Shown piece by piece: positions 45,024 through 53,958 of a stretch of DNA of 64,000 nucleotides. The first letter of the stretch is position 1. Each line of letters starts with the position of its first letter. The notes under the pieces were generated by a model that was given only the letters and a program-made list of their open reading frames with translations, ran no database searches and was not told the origin of the DNA. Origin of the DNA: Streptomyces silvae (GTDB lineage: Bacteria; Actinomycetota; Actinomycetes; Streptomycetales; Streptomycetaceae); NCBI RefSeq assembly GCF_016745505.1, contig NZ_JAERUC010000197.1, forward strand, positions 1 to 64,000, written 5' to 3'. Both the position numbers and the translations under genes were made by a program.

Positions 45024-45775
45024 CCCTCGGCGGGCTGCACGGGGGCTCCCGCGTACCAGGGCGGGGCCGCGGCGCCCTCGCTCCACGCGGTGAGCTCGTC
45101 CGGGCCGACACACACGATGCCGCACTGCTCGGCGTACTCGAGAGCCGGTTCGGTGAATTCGCCGGTGCTGACGACGAGGGCCACCTCGGCCTCGTGCACC
45201 GCGTAGCAGGTGCCGCCGAAGCGCTGGAGATCCTGCGAGCCGACCTTGTTGTCGCACGTGTACCGCTTGCACTGCACAACCAGCCGGCGGCCGTCCGGGG
45301 TGGTGGCCAGCACGTCCGCGCCCAGGTCACCGGCGCCTCCGACGACTTCGGCGTCGAGGCAGCCGTCCCGCCGGCAGAGGGCGGCCACGGCCTCCTCGAA
45401 GGCGTACGGGTCCATCGCCGCGTAGTCGACGGGCGGCGATAGAGGAGCGGGGAGCGGGGCGGTTTCGGCCTCCGGGAGCTCCTCCAGGGCGGCGTCCACC
45501 ACCTCGTACGCGGTCTCGACGGCCGCAGCGGCCGCCCTGGCCGCCGCCCTGCGGCTGCGGCGCATGCGCAGGAGTGCCCAGACCCCGGCCACCAGCAGGA
45601 CGACCGAGGCCACGGCGGCCACCGGGTGCTGTTCCGCGCTCTTCAGCGCCGTACGCAGCGCGAGTCCGCCGCCTCCGATCAGGAGCGCGAGGAACGCGAA
45701 GCCGAACGCCGTCCGCCGCAGGTCGAATCCGGGCCTGCGGCCCTTCCTGACACCTCTGCGCGTCTGTATCCCCAT
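45020..45775 (-). CDS. Membrane-anchored Mrr-like restriction endonuclease
   Basis: 251 residues from ATG 45775; a GTG at 45787 would add four. Two N-terminal hydrophobic helices (FGFAFLALLIGGGGLAL and PVAAVASVVLLVAGVWALL) are followed by a basic helix. The C-terminal half has the Mrr_cat nuclease core: F-E-E-A-V, GDLGADVLATTPDG with the catalytic Asp and VVQCKRY with Gln-Cys-Lys (D...QxK). Mrr-like enzymes cut modified DNA. The membrane anchor suggests action at the cell surface or on incoming DNA. As I recall, this gene is absent between tetR and ccr in S. coelicolor. Confidence 0.85.
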   Translation of the reverse strand: MGIQTRRGVRKGRRPGFDLRRTAFGFAFLALLIGGGGLALRTALKSAEQHPVAAVASVVLLVAGVWALLRMRRSRRAAARAAAAAVETAYEVVDAALEELPEAETAPLPAPLSPPVDYAAMDPYAFEEAVAALCRRDGCLDAEVVGGAGDLGADVLATTPDGRRLVVQCKRYTCDNKVGSQDLQRFGGTCYAVHEAEVALVVSTGEFTEPALEYAEQCGIVCVGPDELTAWSEGAAAPPWYAGAPVQPAEG

Positions 45776-45903
45776 CGCGTGCCCCACCCCTTGTCCACTG
45801 CCGCCACATCAAGATCACTTCCATCTGCCCCGCGCCCGCCGGTTGACGCACGGGCCGGAAAAACCCGGTGGTCAGGCCGGGCGGAAGGTGCTCGTATGCG
45901 CGG

Positions 45904-46695
45904 ATGGAACCTGACGAGATGCTGGCCCTCTTCGATCACGAGATGCGTGAACACGCCCGCCCCGACGGCCCCGGGGTACGGGTCGAGCGCGAGCCCGACG
46001 TCGTCCGCCAGGTCGGCTCGGCGGACGACTGGAACGGTGTCGTCTGGACGGCCCCGGACCTCGACGCCGTACGGGCGGAGGCGGCGATCGCGGCGCAGGT
46101 GGAGCACTACACCGGCCTCGGGCACGCCGAGTTCGAGTGGAAGGTGTACTCCCACGACCGGCCCGCCGACCTGGGCGGAAGGCTCCTGGCTGCGGGCTTC
46201 GCGGCGGAACCGCCGGAGACACTGTTCGTCGCCCCGGCCGCCGGCCTGACGGCCGGGGCGGAGCTCCCCGAGGGCGTACGGCTGCGGAACGTGACCGACG
46301 CGGCGGGGGTGGAGCTGATGGTCAGGGCCCATGAGCTGGCCTTCGGCGCCGACGGCTCACGACTGCGCCACCAGGCCCTGGCGCGCCTCGCGGACGCCCC
46401 GGAGACGTTCGTCGCGGTGGTCGCTCTGGCGGACGGCGAGCCGGTCAGCGGGGCCCGGATGGAGCTCCACCCCGGCACCGGCTTCGCGGGCCTCTGGGGC
46501 GGCGGCACGGCGGCCGGATGGCGCGGCAGGGGTGTCTACCGCGCCCTGATCGCCCACCGGGCCCGTATCGCCGCCGAGCGGGGCTACCGCTTCCTCCAGG
46601 TCGACGCGACGGATCAGTCGGCCCCGATCCTGCGGCGGCTCGGCTTCACGGCCCTGGGCACGACGACGCCGTACGTGTACCGCACCGCGCCGTAG
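45904..46695 (+). CDS. GNAT-family acetyltransferase
   Basis: 263 residues from ATG 45904; an earlier in-frame start at 45868 lacks a ribosome site. The N-terminal half (residues about 1-110) is a GNAT-like subdomain that keeps the fold but not the acetyl-CoA motif. The C-terminal half contains TAAGWRGRGVYRALIAHRARIAAERG (R-G-x-G-x-x-x-A turn for CoA) and ILRRLGFTALGTTTPYV. Two-domain GNAT proteins of this kind acetylate unknown small molecules. It is the last gene before the ethylmalonyl-CoA operon promoter, on the same strand. Confidence 0.85.
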   Translation: MEPDEMLALFDHEMREHARPDGPGVRVEREPDVVRQVGSADDWNGVVWTAPDLDAVRAEAAIAAQVEHYTGLGHAEFEWKVYSHDRPADLGGRLLAAGFAAEPPETLFVAPAAGLTAGAELPEGVRLRNVTDAAGVELMVRAHELAFGADGSRLRHQALARLADAPETFVAVVALADGEPVSGARMELHPGTGFAGLWGGGTAAGWRGRGVYRALIAHRARIAAERGYRFLQVDATDQSAPILRRLGFTALGTTTPYVYRTAP

Positions 46696-47061
46696 CACGC
46701 ACAAAAGAGGGAGCAACGGGTCATACCACCCATGATGTTGCTCATGCGTGCCTACGAGATGACAACTGAGAGAAATTGTTGGCACTGGGTGCCTTGCCAG
46801 CTGTCACGCAGTGCCATACGTTGAAGGCGTCCGGGCGGCCGGCGTGCAGAGATCACTCGTACGCCGGCTGTCCCCGCAGACCACGTGTCCGCGCGCCCGG
46901 GCGCCTGCGTCACAGGCAACCCCTTCTGCTCCACCGAGCAGGCCAAGAGCACCACCCGCCGAACCGACGGCACACCTCCACACCGCACCGCTCCCCTGAC
47001 CACAGGGGTCCTCCGAGCGTTTCCCTCGACGCCGGAGACCCGATCTGCCGGAGGCATCACC
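46696..47061 (+). promoter_or_regulatory. Promoter, operator-like repeat and long leader of the ethylmalonyl-CoA operon
   Basis: TTGCCA (46794-46799) is followed after exactly 17 bp by TACGTT (46817-46822), a good housekeeping promoter. The 8-base inverted repeat TGGCACTG (46780-46787) / CAGTGCCA (46809-46816) spans the -35 and abuts the -10, so a bound repressor would block it. Transcription should start near 46829, leaving a leader of about 230 bases before the ccr GTG at 47062. No riboswitch was recognised in the leader. Confidence 0.6.
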
Positions 47062-48399
47062 GTGAAGGAAATCCTGGACGCGATCCAATCGCAGGACAGC
47101 ACGGCCGCGGACTTCGCTGCCCTGTCCATCCCCGAGTCGTACCGCGCGGTGACCGTGCACAAGGACGAGGCCGAGATGTTCGCCGGTCTCGACACGCGCG
47201 ACAAGGACCCCCGCAAGTCACTGCACCTGGACGAGGTGCCCGTTCCCGAACTCGGGCCCGGCGAGGCGCTCGTGGCCGTCATGGCCAGCTCGGTGAACTA
47301 CAACTCCGTCTGGACCTCCATCTTCGAGCCGGTGTCGACCTTCGGCTTCCTGGAGCGCTACGGCCGGCTCAGCGAGCTCACCAAGCGCCACGACCTGCCG
47401 TACCACGTCATCGGATCCGACCTGGCGGGCGTCGTGCTGCGCACCGGTCCCGGCGTGAACGCCTGGAACCCGGGCGACGAGGTCGTCGCGCACTGCCTCT
47501 CGGTCGAGCTGGAGTCCTCCGACGGCCACAACGACACGATGCTCGACCCCGAGCAGCGCATCTGGGGCTTCGAGACCAACTTCGGCGGCCTGGCGGAGAT
47601 CGCACTCGTCAAGTCCAACCAGCTGATGCCGAAGCCCAAGCACCTCAGCTGGGAGGAGGCGGCGGCCCCGGGCCTGGTCAACTCCACCGCGTACCGCCAG
47701 CTCGTCTCGCGCAACGGCGCCGGCATGAAGCAGGGCGACAACGTGCTGATCTGGGGCGCGAGCGGCGGACTCGGCTCCTACGCCACCCAGTTCGCGCTGG
47801 CCGGCGGCGCCAACCCGATCTGTGTCGTCTCCAGCCCGGAGAAGGCCGAGATCTGCCGGTCCATGGGCGCGAACGCGGTCATCGACCGTAACGCCGAGGG
47901 CTACAAGTTCTGGAAGGACGAGCGCACCCAGGACCCCAAGGAGTGGAAGCGCTTCGGCAAGCGGATCCGCGAGTTCACCGGCGGCGAGGACATCGACATC
48001 GTCTTCGAGCACCCCGGCCGCGAGACCTTCGGCGCCTCGGTCTACGTCACCCGCAAGGGCGGCACGATCACCACCTGCGCCTCCACCTCGGGCTACATGC
48101 ACGAGTACGACAACCGCTACCTGTGGATGTCGCTCAAGCGGATCATCGGCTCCCACTTCGCCAACTACCGCGAGGCGTGGGAGGCCAACCGCCTGATCGC
48201 CAAGGGCAAGATCCACCCGACGCTCTCCAAGGTCTACTCCCTGGAGGACACCGGCCAGGCCGCGCACGACGTGCACCGCAACCTGCACCAGGGCAAGGTC
48301 GGCATCCTCGCGCTGGCACCCCGCGAGGGCCTGGGCGTGCGCGACACCGAGCTCCGCGAGCAGCACATCGACGCCATCAACCGCTTCCGCAACGTCTGA
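47062..48399 (+). CDS. ccr: Crotonyl-CoA carboxylase/reductase
   Basis: 445 residues from GTG 47062 with GGAGG seven bases upstream; the upstream in-frame region is non-coding leader. Converts crotonyl-CoA, CO2 and NADPH to (2S)-ethylmalonyl-CoA, the carboxylating step of the ethylmalonyl-CoA pathway. The MDR fold has the NADPH motif WGASGGLGSYATQF. Counting from this start, all four residues of the CO2 pocket described in Kitasatospora setae Ccr are at the same numbers: Asn81, Phe170, Glu171 and His365. This supports both identity and start. It is the first gene of a tight operon with ecm, mcl, mch and mcd. Confidence 0.97.
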   Translation: MKEILDAIQSQDSTAADFAALSIPESYRAVTVHKDEAEMFAGLDTRDKDPRKSLHLDEVPVPELGPGEALVAVMASSVNYNSVWTSIFEPVSTFGFLERYGRLSELTKRHDLPYHVIGSDLAGVVLRTGPGVNAWNPGDEVVAHCLSVELESSDGHNDTMLDPEQRIWGFETNFGGLAEIALVKSNQLMPKPKHLSWEEAAAPGLVNSTAYRQLVSRNGAGMKQGDNVLIWGASGGLGSYATQFALAGGANPICVVSSPEKAEICRSMGANAVIDRNAEGYKFWKDERTQDPKEWKRFGKRIREFTGGEDIDIVFEHPGRETFGASVYVTRKGGTITTCASTSGYMHEYDNRYLWMSLKRIIGSHFANYREAWEANRLIAKGKIHPTLSKVYSLEDTGQAAHDVHRNLHQGKVGILALAPREGLGVRDTELREQHIDAINRFRNV

Positions 48400-48407
48400 G
48401 GTCCACC

Positions 48408-50420
48408 ATGACCGAACGTCAGAAGGACCGGCCGTGGCTCATGCGGACGTACGCCGGTCACTCGACCGCCGAGGCGTCCAACGAGCTGTACCGGCGCAAC
48501 CTCGCCAAGGGCCAGACGGGCCTCTCGGTCGCCTTCGATCTGCCGACGCAGACCGGCTACGACCCGGACCACGTCCTGGCCCGCGGCGAGGTGGGCAGGG
48601 TCGGCGTGCCCGTCTCGCACCTCGGTGACATGCGGCGGCTGTTCCAGGACATCCCCCTGGAGCAGATGAACACCTCCATGACGATCAACGCGACCGCCAT
48701 GTGGCTGCTGGCGCTCTACCAGGTGGTCGCGGAGGAGCAGGGCGCGGACCCCGACAAGCTCCAGGGCACGACGCAGAACGACATCGTCAAGGAGTACCTG
48801 TCACGGGGGACGCACGTCTTCCCGCCGGTCCCGTCGCTGCGGCTGACGACGGACATGATCACGTACACGGTCAACCGGATCCCGAAGTGGAACCCGATCA
48901 ACATCTGCAGCTACCACCTGCAGGAGGCGGGGGCCACTCCGGTCCAGGAGATCGCGTACGCCATGTCGACGGCCATCGCGGTGCTCGACGCCGTGCGCGA
49001 CTCGGGCCAGGTGCCCGAGGAGAAGTTCGGCGATGTCGTCGCCCGCATCTCGTTCTTCGTGAACGCGGGGGTCCGCTTCATCGAGGAGATGTGCAAGATG
49101 CGCGCCTTCGGCCGCATCTGGGACCGGGTGACGCGCGAGCGGTACGGCATCGAGAACCCCAAGCAGCGCCGCTTCCGCTACGGCGTGCAGGTCAACTCGC
49201 TGGGGCTCACCGAGGCGCAGCCGGAGAACAACGTCCAGCGCATCGTGCTGGAGATGCTGGCGGTCACCCTCTCCAAGGACGCCCGCGCCCGCGCCGTGCA
49301 GCTGCCGGCCTGGAACGAGGCCCTGGGGCTGCCCCGCCCGTGGGACCAGCAGTGGTCGCTGCGCATCCAGCAGGTGCTCGCGCACGAGAGCGACCTGCTG
49401 GAGTACGAGGACATCTTCGCCGGTTCGCATGTCATCGAGGCCAAGGTCGACGAACTGGTCACGGAGTCGCTGGCCGAGATCGACCGGATCCAGCAGATGG
49501 GCGGCGCGATGGCCGCCGTGGAGTCCGGCTACCTCAAGTCGGAGCTCGTCTCCTCGCACGCCGCACGGCGGGCGCGGATCGAGGGCGGTGAGGAGAAGAT
49601 CGTCGGCGTCAACATCTACGAGACGACCGAGCCCAACCCGCTGACCGCCGACCTCGACGCCGCGATCATGACGGTGGACCCCGAGAACGAGGCGCGGGTC
49701 GTCGCCGCGCTGCACGAGTGGCGCGACAACCGCGACGAGGCCCGCGCCACCGAGTCCCTGACGGCCCTGAAGAAGGCCGCGGCGGGCACCGCGAACATGA
49801 TGGAGGCGACCGTCGAGTGCGCACGGGCGGGCGTCACCACCGGTGAGTGGGCGTGGGCCCTGCGCGATGTGTTCGGCGAGTTCCGGGCGCCGACGGGCGT
49901 CTCGTCCGCACCGGTGGCCGTCGCCGCCGAGGCGGGGACCCCGCTCGCGCTGGTCCGCGAGAAGGTCTCCCGCACCGCCGCGGACCTGGGCATCGGACGG
50001 CTGCGCCTGCTGGTCGGCAAGCCCGGTCTCGACGGGCATTCCAACGGGGCCGAGCAGATCGCCGTACGGGCCAGGGACGCCGGCTTCGAGGTGGTCTACC
50101 AGGGCATCAGGCTGACGCCCGAGCAGATCACCGACGCGGCGCTGGCCGAGGACGTGCACTGCGTCGGTCTGTCCATCCTGTCCGGCTCGCACGCCGAGCT
50201 GGTGCCGGACGTGCTGCACCGGCTGCGGGAGGCCGGTGCGCCGGACATCCCCGTGATCGCCGGCGGCATCATCCCCCCGGCCGACGCGCACGCCCTCATC
50301 GAGGCCGGCGTCGCCGCCGTCTTCACCCCGAAGGACTTCGGCATCACCGAGATCATCGGCCGTATCGTCGACGAGATCCGGAAAGCGAACAAGCTCGACC
50401 CTCTGGAGGTCCCCGCATGA
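48408..50420 (+). CDS. ecm: Ethylmalonyl-CoA mutase (MeaA-type)
   Basis: 670 residues; the ATG lies eight bases after the ccr stop. The adenosylcobalamin-dependent enzyme rearranges (2R)-ethylmalonyl-CoA to (2S)-methylsuccinyl-CoA. Residues about 1-500 are the methylmalonyl-CoA-mutase-like TIM barrel (GQTGLSVAFDLPTQTGYDPDH, GTTQNDIVKEYLSRG), and residues about 530-660 are the B12-binding domain with GLDGHSNGAEQIA, the D-x-H-x-x-G base-off motif. Its place directly after ccr distinguishes it from methylmalonyl-CoA mutase. The older name meaA is used for the same gene in Streptomyces. Confidence 0.95.
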   Translation: MTERQKDRPWLMRTYAGHSTAEASNELYRRNLAKGQTGLSVAFDLPTQTGYDPDHVLARGEVGRVGVPVSHLGDMRRLFQDIPLEQMNTSMTINATAMWLLALYQVVAEEQGADPDKLQGTTQNDIVKEYLSRGTHVFPPVPSLRLTTDMITYTVNRIPKWNPINICSYHLQEAGATPVQEIAYAMSTAIAVLDAVRDSGQVPEEKFGDVVARISFFVNAGVRFIEEMCKMRAFGRIWDRVTRERYGIENPKQRRFRYGVQVNSLGLTEAQPENNVQRIVLEMLAVTLSKDARARAVQLPAWNEALGLPRPWDQQWSLRIQQVLAHESDLLEYEDIFAGSHVIEAKVDELVTESLAEIDRIQQMGGAMAAVESGYLKSELVSSHAARRARIEGGEEKIVGVNIYETTEPNPLTADLDAAIMTVDPENEARVVAALHEWRDNRDEARATESLTALKKAAAGTANMMEATVECARAGVTTGEWAWALRDVFGEFRAPTGVSSAPVAVAAEAGTPLALVREKVSRTAADLGIGRLRLLVGKPGLDGHSNGAEQIAVRARDAGFEVVYQGIRLTPEQITDAALAEDVHCVGLSILSGSHAELVPDVLHRLREAGAPDIPVIAGGIIPPADAHALIEAGVAAVFTPKDFGITEIIGRIVDEIRKANKLDPLEVPA

Positions 50421-51391
50421 CCACGCCCTCGTCCCCTGTGAACCGGCTGCGCCCGCGACGCTCCTGTCTGGCAGTGCCCGGCTCGAACCCGCGGTTCCTG
50501 GAGAAGGCCCAGGGCCTCCCGGCCGACCAGGTCTTCCTGGACCTGGAGGACGCCTGCGCGCCGCTCGCCAAGGAAGGCGCCCGGCACCACATCGTCGACG
50601 CGCTCAACAACGGCGACTGGACGGGCAAGACCCGGGTGGTGCGGGTCAACGACTGGACGACCCACTGGACGTACCGCGACGTCATCACGGTCGTCGAGGG
50701 CGCGGGCCCGAACCTCGACTGCATCATGCTGCCGAAGGTCCAGGACGCCCAGCAGGTCGTCGCGCTGGACCTGCTGCTGACCCAGATCGAGAAGACGATG
50801 GGCTTCGAGGTCGGCCGGATCGGCATCGAGGCGCAGATCGAGAACGCCAAGGGTCTGGTGAACATCGACGACATCGCCGCCGCCTCGCCGCGCCTGGAGA
50901 CGCTGATCTTCGGCCCGGCCGACTTCATGGCCTCGATCAACATGAAGACGCTGGTCGTCGGCCAGCAGCCGCCCGGCTACCCGGCGGACGCGTACCACTA
51001 CATCCTCATGCGCATCCTGATGGCGGCCCGTACGCACGACCTCCAGGCCATCGACGGCCCGTTCCTCCAGATCCGTGACGTGGACGCGTACCGCGAGGTC
51101 GCGGGCCGTGCGGCGGCGCTGGGCTTCGACGGCAAGTGGGTGCTGCACCCCGGTCAGGTCGACGCGGCGAACGAGGTGTTCTCGCCCTCGCAGGAGGACT
51201 ACGACCACGCCGAGCTCATCCTCGACGCCTACGACTGGTGCACCTCCGAGGAGGGCGGCAAGAAGGGCTCGGCGATGCTCGGCGACGAGATGATCGACGA
51301 GGCCAGCCGCAAGATGGCTCTGGTCATCGCGGGCAAGGGCCGCGCCGCCGGCATGCAGCGCACCTCCAAGTTCGAAGCTCCGGAGGCCTGA
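50417..51391 (+). CDS. mcl: Beta-methylmalyl-CoA/malyl-CoA lyase
   Basis: 324 residues; the start overlaps the ecm stop by ATGA, with GGAGG upstream. CitE/HpcH-aldolase family: RPRRSCLAVPGSNPRFLEKA, FLDLEDACAP with the metal acids, and RVVRVNDW. It cleaves beta-methylmalyl-CoA to glyoxylate and propionyl-CoA, the last carbon-splitting step of the ethylmalonyl-CoA pathway. Other CitE-like functions are possible for the fold, but the operon fixes the role. Confidence 0.93.
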   Translation: MTTPSSPVNRLRPRRSCLAVPGSNPRFLEKAQGLPADQVFLDLEDACAPLAKEGARHHIVDALNNGDWTGKTRVVRVNDWTTHWTYRDVITVVEGAGPNLDCIMLPKVQDAQQVVALDLLLTQIEKTMGFEVGRIGIEAQIENAKGLVNIDDIAAASPRLETLIFGPADFMASINMKTLVVGQQPPGYPADAYHYILMRILMAARTHDLQAIDGPFLQIRDVDAYREVAGRAAALGFDGKWVLHPGQVDAANEVFSPSQEDYDHAELILDAYDWCTSEEGGKKGSAMLGDEMIDEASRKMALVIAGKGRAAGMQRTSKFEAPEA

Positions 51392-51392
51392 T

Positions 51393-51920
51393 ATGCAGTT
51401 CGGACGCACCTATGAGGAGTTCGAGGTCGGTGCTGTCTACAAGCACTGGCCCGGGAAGACGGTCACGGAATACGACGACCACCTCTTCTGCCTGCTGACC
51501 ATGAATCATCACCCGCTGCACATGGACAGCAATTACGCCGAGAAGACGACCGATTTCGGGAAGAACGTCGTCGTCGGCAACTACATCTACTCGCTGCTGC
51601 TCGGCATGTCGGTGCCGGACGTCTCCGGAAAGGCCATCGCCAATCTGGAGGTGGAATCGCTGAAGCACGTGGCACCGACCTTCCACGGCGACACGGTCTA
51701 CGGCGAGACGACCGTGCTCGACAAGACGCCGTCGAGGTCCAAGAACGACCGCGGCATCGTGTACGTGGAGACGAAGGGCTACAAGCAGGACGGAACGCTG
51801 GTCTGCGTGTTCCGCCGCAAGGTGATGGTCCCCACCGCGACGTACATCAAGGAGCGCGGCGGGGAGCAGCCCGGCCGCCCGGAGATCGATCAGCCGACGA
51901 GCAAGAACGTGGAGAAGTAG
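51393..51920 (+). CDS. mch: MaoC-like dehydratase, probable mesaconyl-CoA hydratase
   Basis: 175 residues, a single hot-dog MaoC domain (FGRTYEEFEVGAVYKHWPGKTVTEYDDHLFCLLTMNHHPLHMD, with the Asp/His hydratase dyad region). The starting ATG is one base after the mcl stop, with CGGAGG upstream. In the pathway, mesaconyl-C1-CoA is hydrated to beta-methylmalyl-CoA. Characterised Rhodobacter Mch is a longer, double hot-dog protein (about 340 residues), so this short form is the actinobacterial variant; identity rests on position. Confidence 0.88.
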   Translation: MQFGRTYEEFEVGAVYKHWPGKTVTEYDDHLFCLLTMNHHPLHMDSNYAEKTTDFGKNVVVGNYIYSLLLGMSVPDVSGKAIANLEVESLKHVAPTFHGDTVYGETTVLDKTPSRSKNDRGIVYVETKGYKQDGTLVCVFRRKVMVPTATYIKERGGEQPGRPEIDQPTSKNVEK

Positions 51921-51922
51921 CC

Positions 51923-53128
51923 ATGAGCCGACTCGCACAGACCGCCGGTCTGACGGATGTCCAGCAGGAAATTCTCTCCACGGTGCGGGATTTCGTGGAC
52001 AAGGAGATCATTCCTGTCGCGACCCAGCTGGAGCACCGCGACGAATATCCGACGGACATCGTCGAAGGGCTCAAGGAACTCGGCCTGTTCGGGCTGATGA
52101 TCCCGGAGGAGTACGGCGGTCTGGGCGAGTCGCTCCTGACGTACGCGCTGTGCGTGGAGGAGATCGCCCGCGGCTGGATGAGTGTGTCGGGCATCATCAA
52201 CACGCACTTCATCGTGGCCTACATGCTCAAGCAGCACGGCACGCAGGAGCAGAAGGACACCTTCCTGCCGCGGATGGCGCTGGGTGAGGTCCGGGGCGCG
52301 TTCTCGATGTCCGAGCCGGCACTGGGCTCCGATGTCTCCGCCATCTCGTCCAAGGGCGTCAAGGACGGCGAGGAGTACGTCCTGGACGGCCAGAAGATGT
52401 GGCTGACGAACGGCGGGACCTCCACGCTGGTCGCCGTGCTGTGCCGGAGTGACGAAGGCCACCCCGAGGGGACCGCCCCGCACAAGTCGATGACCACGTT
52501 CCTGGTCGAGAAGGAGCCCGGCTTCGGCGAGGTCCGTCCCGGTCTCACCATCCCCGGGAAGATCGACAAGATGGGCTACAAGGGCGTCGACACGACCGAG
52601 CTCATCATGGACGGACTACGCATTCCGGCCAATCGTGTGCTCGGCGGCACGACAGGCCGAGGTTTTTACCAAATGATGGACGGCGTCGAGGTCGGCCGGG
52701 TCAATGTCGCCGCGCGTGGCTGTGGCGTCGCACAACGTGCGTTCGAACTGGGCGTTTCGTACGCCCAGCAGCGCGAGACCTTCGGAAAGCCGATCGCCCA
52801 GCACCAGGCGATCCAGTTCAAACTGGCCGAAATGGCCACCAAGGTCGAAGCCGCTCATGCGATGATGGTGAATGCGGCACGCAAAAAGGACTCCGGGGAG
52901 CGGAACGACCTGGAGGCAGGGATGGCGAAGTACCTCGCCTCCGAGTACTGCAAGGAAGTCGTCGAGGACGCCTTCCGTATCCACGGCGGTTACGGCTTCT
53001 CCAAGGAGTACGAGATCGAGCGCCTCTACCGTGAGGCCCCGATGCTGCTGATCGGTGAAGGTACCGCCGAGATCCAGAAAATGATCATCGGTCGCCGGCT
53101 GCTCGAGGAGTACCGGTTCCAGGGCTGA
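51923..53128 (+). CDS. mcd: Acyl-CoA dehydrogenase, probable (2S)-methylsuccinyl-CoA dehydrogenase
   Basis: 401 residues, a canonical acyl-CoA dehydrogenase fold: helical N-domain, FAD-binding FSMSEPALGSDVSA, substrate site WLTNGG, and the C-terminal GEGTAEIQKMIIGRRLL with the catalytic Glu. It would oxidise methylsuccinyl-CoA to mesaconyl-C1-CoA. Rhodobacter Mcd is about 550 residues with an N-terminal extension, so this one is a short actinobacterial form. The ATG is two bases after the mch stop, and it is the last pathway gene of the operon. Confidence 0.88.
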   Translation: MSRLAQTAGLTDVQQEILSTVRDFVDKEIIPVATQLEHRDEYPTDIVEGLKELGLFGLMIPEEYGGLGESLLTYALCVEEIARGWMSVSGIINTHFIVAYMLKQHGTQEQKDTFLPRMALGEVRGAFSMSEPALGSDVSAISSKGVKDGEEYVLDGQKMWLTNGGTSTLVAVLCRSDEGHPEGTAPHKSMTTFLVEKEPGFGEVRPGLTIPGKIDKMGYKGVDTTELIMDGLRIPANRVLGGTTGRGFYQMMDGVEVGRVNVAARGCGVAQRAFELGVSYAQQRETFGKPIAQHQAIQFKLAEMATKVEAAHAMMVNAARKKDSGERNDLEAGMAKYLASEYCKEVVEDAFRIHGGYGFSKEYEIERLYREAPMLLIGEGTAEIQKMIIGRRLLEEYRFQG

Positions 53129-53310
53129 TATGTCCCTTACGAGGTGATTTGGTGGCGAAGAACATCACACCCGGTCAACCCCGTCGGGAGCCTTTCAGCT
53201 GTCCGACTCGGCTGCTGGCTTGCCCAGTTGCCGCTCGCACCCGATAGCATCGCCGGAAAGCCGCCGTCCCCCCGTTGCCAGCGCGGCATCATCCGCTACG
53301 AAGGTCATCC

Positions 53311-53958
53311 ATGCCCGACAGCCAAATCTCTGCATCCCGCGGCGGGGTCCGCCTTGCGCGCGGAGCATCGCCGTGGCTCCTCCCGACCGTCGCCACCGCG
53401 GCCCTCAGCCTCGCCCGGTCCCGCAAGTCCGGGCGCTGGGCGGCCGTGGCCGTGCCCACCACCGCGCTCGCGGCGGGCATGCTGTGGTTCTTCCGCGACC
53501 CCGAGCGCGAGATCACCCAGGGCCGCGTCATCTCGCCGGCCGACGGCGTGGTGCAGAGCATCATGCCGTGGAAGGACGGGCGCACCCGCGTCGCGATCTT
53601 CATGAGCCCGCTGAACGTTCACGTCAACCGGGCTCCGCTGGCCGGCACCGTGACCTCCGTGGAGCACATCCCGGGTGGGTTCGTCCCGGCGTTCAACAAG
53701 GAGAGCGAGAACAACGAGCGCGTTGTCTGGCACTTCGACACCGAGCTCGGCGACATCGAGATGGTGCAGATCGCGGGAGCGGTCGCCCGTCGCATCGTCC
53801 CCTACATCCCGCAGGGCACGAAGGTGGAGCAGGGCGAACGCATCGGTCTGATCCGCTTCGGCTCGCGCGTGGACATCTACCTTCCGGAAGGTGTCGACGT
53901 CGCGGTCGAGGTCGGCCAGGCCACGACCGCGGGGGTGACTCGAATTGACCGTGATTGA
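53311..53958 (+). CDS. psd: Phosphatidylserine decarboxylase, archaeal-type
   Basis: 215 residues from ATG 53311 (AAGG upstream). Short PSD-A type: one N-terminal membrane helix, FFRDPERE, SPADGVV, MSPLNVHVNRAPLAG and the self-cleavage site at RFGSRVD, where the Ser of Gly-Ser becomes the pyruvoyl group. It makes phosphatidylethanolamine from the product of the next gene, whose start overlaps it. The 182 bp before it have no clear terminator after mcd; a TAGCAT (about 53244) may be part of its own promoter. Confidence 0.93.
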   Translation: MPDSQISASRGGVRLARGASPWLLPTVATAALSLARSRKSGRWAAVAVPTTALAAGMLWFFRDPEREITQGRVISPADGVVQSIMPWKDGRTRVAIFMSPLNVHVNRAPLAGTVTSVEHIPGGFVPAFNKESENNERVVWHFDTELGDIEMVQIAGAVARRIVPYIPQGTKVEQGERIGLIRFGSRVDIYLPEGVDVAVEVGQATTAGVTRIDRD

